Shown piece by piece: positions 53,926-62,312 of a stretch of DNA of 64,000 nucleotides (positions are counted from its first letter, which is position 1; each line of letters begins with the position of its first letter). The stretch covers positions 123,693 through 187,692 of the forward strand of contig JADKJI010000062.1 of NCBI GenBank assembly GCA_016721085.1, given 5' to 3'. The translations under genes and the position numbers were made by a program. The DNA is from Chitinophagaceae bacterium. Lineage in GTDB: Bacteria > Bacteroidota > Bacteroidia > Chitinophagales > Chitinophagaceae. A model generated the notes under the pieces. The model did not search any database and had not been told where the DNA came from. It saw nothing but the letters and a program-made list of their open reading frames with translations.

Positions 53926-55110
53926 ATGGCAAAAAAGATCCTGCTTTCGATATTGAGTGGCCTGGTCATTCTAATAATTACCTGGATCTATCAGAATTAT
54001 GAATATTCATTGTCTGTAGAAGATGGGTTTTTCAAAAAGGCATTGAAGTATAAGCGAATGGCCTTCCCACCCGCTCCTTCAAAAAAGGAGGCCTTCGTTT
54101 TTATAAATACCGGGAAAGACCTGGCACTAACGGAAGATAGTGTTGAGTACGGAAATGTAACCATTACTGACAGAGCCAAGCTACAGCAGTTCCTTCAAAA
54201 GATAAACCAGCTTACTAATCCACCCATTTATACTGTACTTGACCTGCAATTCTATTATCACAATTCAACCGATCTTTCTGTAGATAGCTTATTAGAGACT
54301 ACTATTACAAGGAATAAGCGCTTAATGATTCCAGTAGTGAAAGATGAAGAGGGAAATTATAAAGACCCTATCTTTCTTTCAAACTATGCGTACTCGGATT
54401 ATTTAACATTTGGGTCCGGATTCAATAAATTCAGGGTCCTGAACCATAGTACGTTGAAATCGATACCAATCGTATTACATGAGAAAGTGAACAATGCGGT
54501 GTACAAAGACTATTTCTTTTTTGCCACCTGTAATGGAAAGCTTTGCCTTTCCGCCATTTGGCCTCATTATTACCTTACCGAGCCAGAAGTTAGGGCGAAT
54601 ACACAAACCGCCATATCCCAGTTTTATAATCTGGGAGAAGTACTGTTAGATATGGAAGGGAATCCATCCAATTATGTAAATTTCTTTGAAGACAAGATTC
54701 TGATTATTGGAAATTTTGAAGGGGATATTCATAGTACCCCTGTTGGCAAAATGGCAGGTTCGGTTATATTGGCGAATATCTATCTTTCTTTACTGAATAA
54801 CCATCATATAGTCAGCCCTATTTATCTGTTGATTTTGATGGCTGTTCTATCATTCCTGAGTTATTTTGCCTGGTTTAGCCAAATCCCGAAAATCAAGATA
54901 AATTTCAAATTCTTCTTTTCCAGTTATCTGCAGAAATTCCTTAAAAGTTACATATCCTATTTTGGCTGTATGTTTTTGTTATCATTAATCGCATTATTGG
55001 TTTTTGATATTCAGATGGCGCTATTCCTGCCTTCTTTGATTTTGTCAGGGATAGAGTATATACGTCAAAAGAAATACCTCCCAGAAAAGAAAGAAGAAGC
55101 GGAATCCTAA
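53926..55110 (+). CDS. CHASE2-like membrane sensor protein
   Basis: 394 residues. One N-terminal transmembrane helix (ILLSILSGLVILIITWIY) is followed by an extracytoplasmic domain of about 270 residues. It contains ILIIGNFEGDIHSTPVGKMA and GSVILANIYLSLLNN, matching the D-x-H-x-T-P-x-G and H-A-N-like end of CHASE2 sensor domains. Two more helices (YLLILMAVLSFLSYFAWF; FGCMFLLSLIALLVFDI) and a short charged tail follow. There is no kinase, cyclase or other output domain, which is unusual for CHASE2. It begins the operon with the TPR-caspase and FecR-like genes, so it may sense the signal for that system. Confidence 0.75.
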   Translation: MAKKILLSILSGLVILIITWIYQNYEYSLSVEDGFFKKALKYKRMAFPPAPSKKEAFVFINTGKDLALTEDSVEYGNVTITDRAKLQQFLQKINQLTNPPIYTVLDLQFYYHNSTDLSVDSLLETTITRNKRLMIPVVKDEEGNYKDPIFLSNYAYSDYLTFGSGFNKFRVLNHSTLKSIPIVLHEKVNNAVYKDYFFFATCNGKLCLSAIWPHYYLTEPEVRANTQTAISQFYNLGEVLLDMEGNPSNYVNFFEDKILIIGNFEGDIHSTPVGKMAGSVILANIYLSLLNNHHIVSPIYLLILMAVLSFLSYFAWFSQIPKIKINFKFFFSSYLQKFLKSYISYFGCMFLLSLIALLVFDIQMALFLPSLILSGIEYIRQKKYLPEKKEEAES

Positions 55111-55166
55111 AAGTATTTTTTAACTTGTCGAATACGGCAGCCCCCTGTCGTTTCCAAAACCTTACT

Positions 55167-57533
55167 ATGCGATACACTGGCATCATATGTCTTTTACTGT
55201 TCATTCAAAATATTGCCTGGGCACAGGAAGAAAGTCCGGATGTTCGAATTGCAAAAGCTACTATCCAAATTCGTACGCAACCAGATAGCGCAGCAGGATA
55301 TATCAATCGCAGTCGTGCCTATAATGACAAGGACCAGTTTGATGCTGCACTAAACGATTGCAGAACTGCCTTAAGACTAAGCCCTGGAAACCCTTATGCA
55401 CTAAAACAAAGAGGCTATGCATACATGGGTAAACAGCAATTAGACTCATCCAAAATAGACCTTACTAAAGTATTACAGCTATTACCCCGTGACACAATGG
55501 CCTGGTATTGGAGAGGATTGATCAACTATCTACAATCAAACTACCCCGCTGCCATTAACGATTATTCAGAATCCATTTCATTACATCCCGAATTTGCAAA
55601 GGCCTGGAGAAACAGAGGTGAGGCTTATTATTGGAGTGAAAAATACGACTCAGCCATCATCGACCTTTCTGTTGCATTAGTGTATGACTCAAAACTTCAA
55701 AGAACGCTCTACACTAGAGCAATGTGCTATTATTACTCCAAACAACTTGACCTCGCCATAATAGATTTTACAGCAGGACTAGCTGCTGATCCCAGCCAAC
55801 CAGATTACCTGAATTCCAGGGGCATGGCCTACTATAACCAGAAAAAATACGATCTCGCCCTTCAGGATTTCAATGAAGCACTTCGGAATAACCCGAAATA
55901 CGCAGCTGCATATGTAAACCGGGGACTCTATTACAAAAACAAGAATAAGCAAGAAGAAGCTATCGCCGATTTTACGCAAGCACTTTTATCTGAACCCGAT
56001 AACCTGGATGCCCTCTACAATAGAGGATTGGTATATTATAACTTAAAAAACTGGAATGCTGCCATCAGCGATTTTTCAAGAATAATTCAACTTACTCCTA
56101 CCGATTATGAAACTATTGGCAGCAGGGCAGATGCCTATTTAGAACTGAAAAAATTTGATGAAGCATTAAAAGACTACAATTTTATTTTAAAGGCATTACC
56201 GAAAGATGCTGTTACGCTGGCAAGCAGAGGACAGTGCTATGTTAAAATGGGAAAGAATGAATTAGGGCTGAAAGACTTAAACGATGCTGTAAATCTGAAA
56301 TCAAAAAGTGTTCTTCCTCTTTCTTATCGTGGCAATTATTATCTGGATCATGACCAATTTAGTTTAGCTATTGCAGATTTCACAGAGGCATTAAATATAA
56401 ATCCAAAATCATTTGACCCTCGTAACAATAGAGGAAATGCTTACTATTACAGCAATCAATACGAAATGGCTATCAGCGATTATAGCATGGTAGTCTTACT
56501 CGACTCAACTTATTATGCTGCTTACTTCAACAGAGGAAACGCTTATAAATCACTCGACAGGAACGAAGAAGCAATAGCAGATTTTACTAAAGCCCTGTCT
56601 ATAAATCCAACTGTTGTTAATATTTGGAGAACAAGGGGCGACCTGTATTCCAAATTATCAAATTATGAAAAAGCGTTGGCCGACTTTGAAGAGGCCTTGC
56701 ATCTGGATCCTAAAGACACCATGACCTACAACAACAGAGGCCTGGTTTATCTTGACCAAAACAAAGCAGAACCAGCCTTAAAAGATTTTAATGAAGCCTT
56801 ACGCTTGAATCCAATGTTCACTACAGCACAAATCAATAGATCGGAAGCCTATTTAAGGTTAAAGCAATATGACCTGGCATTAAAAGATTGCAATGAAGTA
56901 ATCAAAAGAGAACCAAAAAATCAGGAAGCTTTCGATAGCAGGGGAAATATTCATTATGCGAAAGGAGAATACGACGCAGCCCTTGCAGATTATAACACTA
57001 TCCTTCAGTGGAACCCTAAAAATGTAAATGCGCTTACAAATAGGGGCAACGCATTTCTAGCAAAAGGCAAAAGACAAGAAGCCATTGAAGATTACAGAAA
57101 AGCCGTAACCCTTGAACCAAAAAAATTAGGGGGATGGTTCAATTTGGCAAACGCCTTCAATCAGGCGCTTCAATACGATTCCGCCATAAGGTATTCTAAT
57201 GAAGCCCTTAGATACAATAGCAGATTTACACCGGCACTTAACGTAAGAGCAACAGCTTACTATTATCAGGGTAATATTCAAAATGCAGAAAAAGATGTAC
57301 TTCAGTCTCTTTCCATCGTACCTCGCTCTCCTTCTGCACTAAATCTGTATGGAATGGTTTGTACACAAAGAGGACAACCCGATTCAGCTCTCAATGCCTA
57401 TAACTGGGCCCTGGTAGTTGACCCGAATTATCCTGATGCATTAAACAACAGAGGACTTCTTCTCTATAATACCAACCGCTACAAGGAAGCAATTGCAGAT
57501 TATCAAAAAGCCTTAGGCATACAGCCAAGCTAA
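55167..57533 (+). CDS. TPR-repeat part of an exported TPR-caspase protein
   Basis: The ATG at 55167 starts a signal peptide (RYTGIICLLLFIQNIAWAQ); the upstream extension to 55125 is not needed. About 22 regular 34-residue tetratricopeptide repeats follow, e.g. PDYLNSRGMAYYNQKKYDLA, many with the N-R-G-x-A-Y and D-Y/F-x-x-A-L pattern. The frame ends as ALGIQPS-stop. The +1 frame continues without a gap as ANSRIMVNLILSYIAAEQF into the caspase gene at 57544, so one extra base near 57525 probably splits a single protein of about 1280 residues. The repeat array would be a periplasmic protein-binding scaffold. Confidence 0.87.
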   Translation: MRYTGIICLLLFIQNIAWAQEESPDVRIAKATIQIRTQPDSAAGYINRSRAYNDKDQFDAALNDCRTALRLSPGNPYALKQRGYAYMGKQQLDSSKIDLTKVLQLLPRDTMAWYWRGLINYLQSNYPAAINDYSESISLHPEFAKAWRNRGEAYYWSEKYDSAIIDLSVALVYDSKLQRTLYTRAMCYYYSKQLDLAIIDFTAGLAADPSQPDYLNSRGMAYYNQKKYDLALQDFNEALRNNPKYAAAYVNRGLYYKNKNKQEEAIADFTQALLSEPDNLDALYNRGLVYYNLKNWNAAISDFSRIIQLTPTDYETIGSRADAYLELKKFDEALKDYNFILKALPKDAVTLASRGQCYVKMGKNELGLKDLNDAVNLKSKSVLPLSYRGNYYLDHDQFSLAIADFTEALNINPKSFDPRNNRGNAYYYSNQYEMAISDYSMVVLLDSTYYAAYFNRGNAYKSLDRNEEAIADFTKALSINPTVVNIWRTRGDLYSKLSNYEKALADFEEALHLDPKDTMTYNNRGLVYLDQNKAEPALKDFNEALRLNPMFTTAQINRSEAYLRLKQYDLALKDCNEVIKREPKNQEAFDSRGNIHYAKGEYDAALADYNTILQWNPKNVNALTNRGNAFLAKGKRQEAIEDYRKAVTLEPKKLGGWFNLANAFNQALQYDSAIRYSNEALRYNSRFTPALNVRATAYYYQGNIQNAEKDVLQSLSIVPRSPSALNLYGMVCTQRGQPDSALNAYNWALVVDPNYPDALNNRGLLLYNTNRYKEAIADYQKALGIQPS

Positions 57534-57543
57534 TAGCCGGATA

Positions 57544-59013
57544 ATGGTGAACCTGATTTTATCTTATATAGCTGCTGAACAATTTGATAAAGCATCAGCT
57601 TTATATGCTGATTATAAGGAAAAGAAAATACCTGCCTATATTGACGAATCCAATAATTACAGGTTCCTGAAAAGCTATATTACTGCTTGTACTGATCACC
57701 TTAGCAAGAAAGATTATTCCGGAGCACTTCCACTATTAACAGCTTCGCTGGAAGATTATAAATTAGTAAACCCCGGACAAGGTAGTAACAGCCTATTATC
57801 ACTTGAATATGGAAATGTTCTATATAGAACTGCCTGGGCCTATGAAAAAGCGGGACAAGCCGAGAAATCACTCGTGTACTACAGGAAATCTGAATTGATA
57901 AATCCGCAATTGAATGGACTAAGTGATAAGATAGCCTCACTTACAAAAGAAGTGAACGAAAAGAAAATGGCAGCCAATGCCGCTCCAATCATCAAAATCT
58001 TAACACCTGAAATCATAAAAGACAGCACAGTAAGCGGAGAATTATCAGGAAAAGGTAGTTTGTTTGTAAGTGGCGTGGTGACCGACCTTAGTGGTATTAG
58101 CTGGGTAAAAATTAATGGGGTCAATGCCAGCATACTGAATGATGATGGATACTTCGCAATAGATGTAAAAGAACACACAGGTAATCTTACAATCCAAAGT
58201 CAAAACAAACTAGGCAAGATTTCAAAACTGAATTATTCCTATTTAACTAAATCAACTTCAGTAGAAGCTACTGCTTCCATACCTCCCATTCCACCAACTT
58301 CCAAACCTGGATTTCATGCTGTACTTATTGCTTGTAGTGATTATTCAGGAGAACAATGGGCCAAGCTTCCCAATACAATCCCTGAAGCAAAGGCATATAA
58401 GAAAGTACTGATGGAATCTTACGGTTATAAAGAAGAAAACATTGTTGAAATTTATGACAAAGGACAAGCAGATATCATTGCAGGGCTAAGTGCTAAAATG
58501 CAAACACTTTCAGTAAACGACAATCTTATCATAATGTTTGCAGGTCATGGCACTTACAAGAATAAAGGCAATCAACTGATTGGCTATTGGGTTCCATTGA
58601 ATGCCTCTAAACCGGAAGTCGATTATATCTCTAATCTGAAATTAGACGAGCTGGTATACGATTGCCAGGCCAGACATATACTACTCCTGTCTGATGCTTG
58701 TTATAGTGCGGCGATGAGGTCGGGCGATGACAAAAACGAAATGCCACAACTACCCAAAAACAAGGAATACAATTTCAAAAGCAGGCAGATCTTGACAAGC
58801 GGGGGCTTGGAAAAAGTACCCGAAAAAAGCGTCTTTGTCTCAATGTTGCTGAAAAGTCTTGAAGAAAATGAGGAGAAATATATTTCCGTAAAAATGCTCT
58901 ATAATCTTATATTTAATGGAGTACGTAACCAGACAGGCAAAGAACCGGAGTTGAACTTATTTGGTAAAGAAGGAAATGAAGGCGGTCAATTTTACTTTAT
59001 CCGATCAAAATAA
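57544..59013 (+). CDS. caspase-fold (C14) part of the TPR-caspase protein
   Basis: 489 residues from the first ATG in frame. Residues 1-150 are more TPR-like helices (TAWAYEKAGQAEKSLVYYRK). Residues about 160-240 form an Ig-like domain (SLFVSGVVTDLSGISWVKIN, DGYFAIDV). A caspase domain follows with FHAVLIACSDYSG, His335 in IIMFAGHGTYK and Cys386 in LLLSDACYSAAM. It lacks its own signal peptide although all close neighbours are exported, which supports fusion with the upstream TPR frame. It is 6 bp from the FecR-like gene. Confidence 0.87.
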   Translation: MVNLILSYIAAEQFDKASALYADYKEKKIPAYIDESNNYRFLKSYITACTDHLSKKDYSGALPLLTASLEDYKLVNPGQGSNSLLSLEYGNVLYRTAWAYEKAGQAEKSLVYYRKSELINPQLNGLSDKIASLTKEVNEKKMAANAAPIIKILTPEIIKDSTVSGELSGKGSLFVSGVVTDLSGISWVKINGVNASILNDDGYFAIDVKEHTGNLTIQSQNKLGKISKLNYSYLTKSTSVEATASIPPIPPTSKPGFHAVLIACSDYSGEQWAKLPNTIPEAKAYKKVLMESYGYKEENIVEIYDKGQADIIAGLSAKMQTLSVNDNLIIMFAGHGTYKNKGNQLIGYWVPLNASKPEVDYISNLKLDELVYDCQARHILLLSDACYSAAMRSGDDKNEMPQLPKNKEYNFKSRQILTSGGLEKVPEKSVFVSMLLKSLEENEEKYISVKMLYNLIFNGVRNQTGKEPELNLFGKEGNEGGQFYFIRSK

Positions 59014-59019
59014 AATTTT

Positions 59020-59835
59020 ATGCGCACACTTTTATTATTCACCGGATTATTATTATCGGTATTTACCGTATCCGCTCAATACACTGTAACAAAAGTTGTT
59101 GGGAAGGTAAAGAACCTTACAAATGGTGAAATACTCAAGACAGGTAGTAAGATGTCGGACAATGACAAACTACAGTTCTCCAGTCCCTCCGACCTTGTGC
59201 GCCTGATAGTATTAGGTAAAGGAACCTATGTTCTGCAAGCCAACCCGCAAACATATACTGAAGAAAGTACTGTTATTGAAATTCTGAAATCAAACCTGCA
59301 TCTGAAATCAAAAGAAGGATACCTGAGTGGTCGTGCTGGAAACTTTGAAACCATCCCTGATGCTTTTGAAACAGAATCAGGCTATAACGATAAAAACAGA
59401 ATCGCTCCTCAAAACAAATACTTGTTCGACAAAGAACAATATCCGGTTTCTGATGGAAGCAGGTTTTTTCTTCAGGTAGCAGAAAAAGATAAGCCAGCAG
59501 TAGTAAAGCAACTGACAACTAAAGCAGACACATTGATTATTAATTCAGCAGATTTCAAAACAAGTGGTGATCCCAAAAATGCCAGTTTCACATTGGGCTA
59601 CTTCTCTAAAACAGATAACAGCAGCCAATCACTTATTGAGCTAAAACCTTATTTTGATACCAACAACGAAATGGATGCAATCATAAAAGTGGTAATGAAT
59701 GCCAGTACAAAGAAAGATAAATCAGACATAGAGAAAGAATGTTACAAAGAAGTTTATGAAGCACTGGGCAAGCCTTCTGATATTGATTACATAAAAGCAT
59801 TCAATAAGATCTTTGCCAAAAAGAAATCAAAATAA
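59020..59835 (+). CDS. FecR-like secreted protein
   Basis: 271 residues with a signal peptide (LLLFTGLLLSVFTVSAQ). The mature part opens with VTKVVGKVKNLTNGEILKTG, then SKMSDNDKLQFSSPSDLVRL and GKGTYVLQANP, the strand order of FecR-type domains (V-x-G-x-V, L-x-x-G-x-x-L, a late basic/hydrophobic strand). The rest is helical and charged, ending FAKKKSK. FecR domains are common next to CHASE2 and caspase-like genes in other phyla, as far as I recall. It is convergent with the TlpA-like gene, with only 3 bp between them. Confidence 0.65.
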   Translation: MRTLLLFTGLLLSVFTVSAQYTVTKVVGKVKNLTNGEILKTGSKMSDNDKLQFSSPSDLVRLIVLGKGTYVLQANPQTYTEESTVIEILKSNLHLKSKEGYLSGRAGNFETIPDAFETESGYNDKNRIAPQNKYLFDKEQYPVSDGSRFFLQVAEKDKPAVVKQLTTKADTLIINSADFKTSGDPKNASFTLGYFSKTDNSSQSLIELKPYFDTNNEMDAIIKVVMNASTKKDKSDIEKECYKEVYEALGKPSDIDYIKAFNKIFAKKKSK

Positions 59836-59838
59836 TTT

Positions 59839-60924
59839 CTACTCTTTTAACATATCAGCAATTGTTTGATAGAACTCTTTCTTAAAGGCTTCAAAGTGTT
59901 CTCCAGTTCCTGGTCCATAAAATCCGGAATGTAATTTTCTTACTGTACCATCTTTCCCAATATAAATCGTCGTTGGATATACTTTGATAGTTGTAAGTTG
60001 AGGGATAGTTTTTTCTGTACGTAAAGAGTCTGTAACAGATACGCCACTAATCAACATTGGATATTTTACATTAAATCGTTGTTGGAATTTTCTAACACTT
60101 ATCTGACTTCTTTTGAAATCCGTACTGTTTTCATAGGCAATCGCAACAATTTCCACTCCTTCGTTTTTGCCTTTTTGATAATACTCACTCAGAAATTTTG
60201 TTTCATCCATACAATTTGGACACCAGCTTCCCATCAATTGCACAATCACCACTTTATTTTTGAACCTGTCGTCTGTAATTGAAACCGGAATACTGTCAAC
60301 ATCTAAAAACCTGAAATCAAGATGTGTGTATCCAGCTTTCATTTCTGGAGTATTACCTACATCTGGAAGCACATAGTCATTATTCCTTTTAGCCTTCCAT
60401 TCTTCCACGCCGGCTATACCCGAATAAAAAACCCCTTCTGAAATGGAATTGTTATCCTTTATCAATGCCCTGAATAAATAAGTATGTGACCCATCAAACA
60501 CCGACATCAGAAGGGAATCTCTATTCACTACCCCATCTAGATATCGGTAATCGCCAGAGGGCGTAAGTATAGTTCCAGTTACCTTATTCCCCTTCTGTAC
60601 CCATTCCGCCATTGCAGGCCTTATGGTTTTATTGGGACGGGTAATAGCCAATTCCCATCTACCAGAAATATTATATCTGGCAGGTTTTGATACTGTAAAT
60701 CGATACGATTGCCCCGGCCAGGCTTTGAACGGCCAGTATTGGGTTTTACCGGTAGTGCCCTTTGCCATTTCGCCAATCAATGAGCCATCCTTGCCAATCT
60801 TTGCGCTAAATGTTGATTCAAACACCGGCATCTCAAAAAATACAGAGTCTCCCTTTTGTTTGAAATTGATGAGCTTGATTTTTTCAGTGGCATTATTGAT
60901 AGTAAGCTGGGTATTCTTTCCTGC
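59839..60924 (-). CDS. TlpA-type thiol-disulfide oxidoreductase, main part after frameshift
   Basis: From 60924 this frame reads AGKNTQLTINNATEKIKLIN and on through a DUF4369-like beta domain. A thioredoxin domain follows, with HLDFRFLDVDSIPVSI, the redox motif LMGSWCPNCMDETKFL (C-P-N-C) and YPTTIYIGKDGTVRKLHSGF with the cis-Pro. It would reduce disulfides in the periplasm. The first 50 residues are in another frame; a missing G in the run complementary to CCC at 60924-60926 accounts for it. Formally the first ATG in this frame is at 60831. Confidence 0.85.
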   Translation of the reverse strand, partial: AGKNTQLTINNATEKIKLINFKQKGDSVFFEMPVFESTFSAKIGKDGSLIGEMAKGTTGKTQYWPFKAWPGQSYRFTVSKPARYNISGRWELAITRPNKTIRPAMAEWVQKGNKVTGTILTPSGDYRYLDGVVNRDSLLMSVFDGSHTYLFRALIKDNNSISEGVFYSGIAGVEEWKAKRNNDYVLPDVGNTPEMKAGYTHLDFRFLDVDSIPVSITDDRFKNKVVIVQLMGSWCPNCMDETKFLSEYYQKGKNEGVEIVAIAYENSTDFKRSQISVRKFQQRFNVKYPMLISGVSVTDSLRTEKTIPQLTTIKVYPTTIYIGKDGTVRKLHSGFYGPGTGEHFEAFKKEFYQTIADMLKE

Positions 60925-61076
60925 CCTTTTATCTCCATATTGAATACCACTTCGTTTTTATCTTCTCTAATCAATACTGCACGCCATTTGCCTTCTGCCA
61001 ATTTTGATTGGGCAGTGAGATTTGATAAATGAAAAATAAGAAATAAAAAAATAGTACTCTTTATACATTGATTCAT
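60925..61076 (-). CDS. TlpA-type oxidoreductase, N-terminal part
   Basis: Starts at ATG 61076 with a signal peptide (MNQCIKSTIFLFLIFHLSNL, ending TAQ) and continues SKLAEGKWRAVLIREDKNEV, VFNMEIKG, the beginning of the N-terminal beta domain. Past this point the frame (QERIPSLLSIM) makes no sense and runs to a stop at 60777, while the other frame continues the domain. Joined, the gene is 59839-61076, about 412 residues. A longer start at 61121 lacks a signal-like N-terminus. Confidence 0.75.
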
Positions 61077-61126
61077 ATTACAATAATAACGAAAATCATG
61101 CTGAGAGTCCTTTCGTATCAAGACAA

Positions 61127-61203
61127 TTTAACCGCAGAGACGCGGAGACGCAGGGAGGGAGCTTTTCCTCTGCGTCTCCGCGTCTCTGCGGTTAAATGTA
61201 TTT
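61127..61203. repeat. GACGCGGAG palindrome
   Basis: ATTTAACCGCAGAGACGCGG and its complement GCGTCTCTGCGGTTAAAT form a nearly perfect stem around GCAGGGAGGGAGCTTTTCC, followed by the GTATTTGTATT tail seen in other copies. It lies between two minus-strand thioredoxin-fold genes. Confidence 0.85.
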
Positions 61204-61219
61204 GTATTTTACCCTCTTC

Positions 61220-61777
61220 CTATTGCTTAGAATAATTAGGAACATACCCCTCAAGTCTCAATATCCGCAGCATATCCTTCTCCAACGACACCACCGGATA
61301 CTCCACAATCCTTCCAAGCTCCTTATTATGCTCTTCTACAAGAATAGTTGGAACCCTTAGTATATTCTTTCCAGCCTCTTCATGTTGTGGACTTTGTTTA
61401 TAACTATCTGAAGCATTACTTACCATCACTATTTCAACCCTTTCTTCGGGTACGCCGCAACAATCAAGCATCTTCAATAAACGGGGAATTTCACGCTGAC
61501 TGTCACCACACCAGGTGCCCATGAAAATGGTGAACTTCTTATGCTGCAAAAGAGGTCTTATGAAAACACATGTGGCGGTATCAACTACATAATCTCCATA
61601 ATTCTTCTGGAACCACCCAGCATATGGAGTCATCAATAACGATGTACGGGTGCATTTCCCAACCAGAATCTCTGAGCCATAAGCATCTTTTACTTTTTGA
61701 TTGATAGTAACCTTGTTTTGAGCGGCAACAGAAACTAATGCGCATGCGAATAGCAGAAAAAATAATATCTTTTTCAT
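61220..61777 (-). CDS. thioredoxin-fold secreted protein with WCGDS motif
   Basis: 185 residues with a signal peptide (KILFFLLFACALVSVAAQ). The thioredoxin fold shows FTIFMGTWCGDSQREIPRLL, where the second cysteine of the usual C-x-x-C is replaced by Ser, and a cis-Pro in LRVPTILVEEHNKELGR. A one-cysteine motif cannot do ordinary disulfide exchange by itself, so a binding or monothiol role is more likely. It may be related in function to the TlpA-like gene downstream, separated by a palindrome. Confidence 0.82.
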   Translation of the reverse strand: MKKILFFLLFACALVSVAAQNKVTINQKVKDAYGSEILVGKCTRTSLLMTPYAGWFQKNYGDYVVDTATCVFIRPLLQHKKFTIFMGTWCGDSQREIPRLLKMLDCCGVPEERVEIVMVSNASDSYKQSPQHEEAGKNILRVPTILVEEHNKELGRIVEYPVVSLEKDMLRILRLEGYVPNYSKQ

Positions 61778-61914
61778 ATAATAGATTGCAGATGATTAAA
61801 TAAGATAGAATAGAATACAACTGCCCATTTAATTGCCTAACGAATAGTTACGCAACAAATAGCAGCAATAAAAATGAAAGAGTTTGTAGTAAGAACTCTC
61901 AGCAAGAAAGGAAA

Positions 61915-62256
61915 TTAAACTATCGGAGGATGATAAGGCAGAACAGAAAAACCATCAAGTAAAGCATCGCAATAATTTTCTTCATCAAAAACAATATCGC
62001 TATTGGATGCAAATGGAACCAGTATGCTTTTGGATATTGTATAATCAAATCCCTGAACTTTAATATCAGGGGAAGTTATTCCATCCTGATGCTGACTTCC
62101 TCCAAAAACGGATTCGAGATGTACCTCGCATCCGCAATCTACCAGTGGCTGCTGTTGTTCAGCCTGCCATTTACAATAATAATATGTAGCTATGTTACCA
62201 TATTGAAGTAACAAGAATACAGTCAGGGATAATATGGAGGATAAGATGCGTCGCAT
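61915..62256 (-). CDS. hypothetical small membrane or secreted protein
   Basis: 113 residues. An N-terminal hydrophobic segment (ILSSILSLTVFLLLQYGNIA) is a signal or anchor, then YYYCKWQAEQQQPLVDCGCE with three cysteines, and an acidic C-terminal part (DIVFDEENYCDALLDG). No known family is recognised. The cysteine pattern might bind metal, but this is a guess. It stands alone, with 137 bp to the thioredoxin-fold gene and 56 bp to the epimerase. Confidence 0.6.
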   Translation of the reverse strand: MRRILSSILSLTVFLLLQYGNIATYYYCKWQAEQQQPLVDCGCEVHLESVFGGSQHQDGITSPDIKVQGFDYTISKSILVPFASNSDIVFDEENYCDALLDGFSVLPYHPPIV

Positions 62257-62312
62257 GAATATCTGCTAACTTAAAGTTACTCCATAAAACGGGATAATCA
62301 TAATCGAAACTC

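Noticed and set aside
55167..57533. Regular 102-bp periodicity that could be taken for a DNA repeat array
   Set aside because: The periodicity is that of the 34-residue TPR at protein level; the codons vary freely between units, so it is a coding array and not a CRISPR or tandem DNA repeat.
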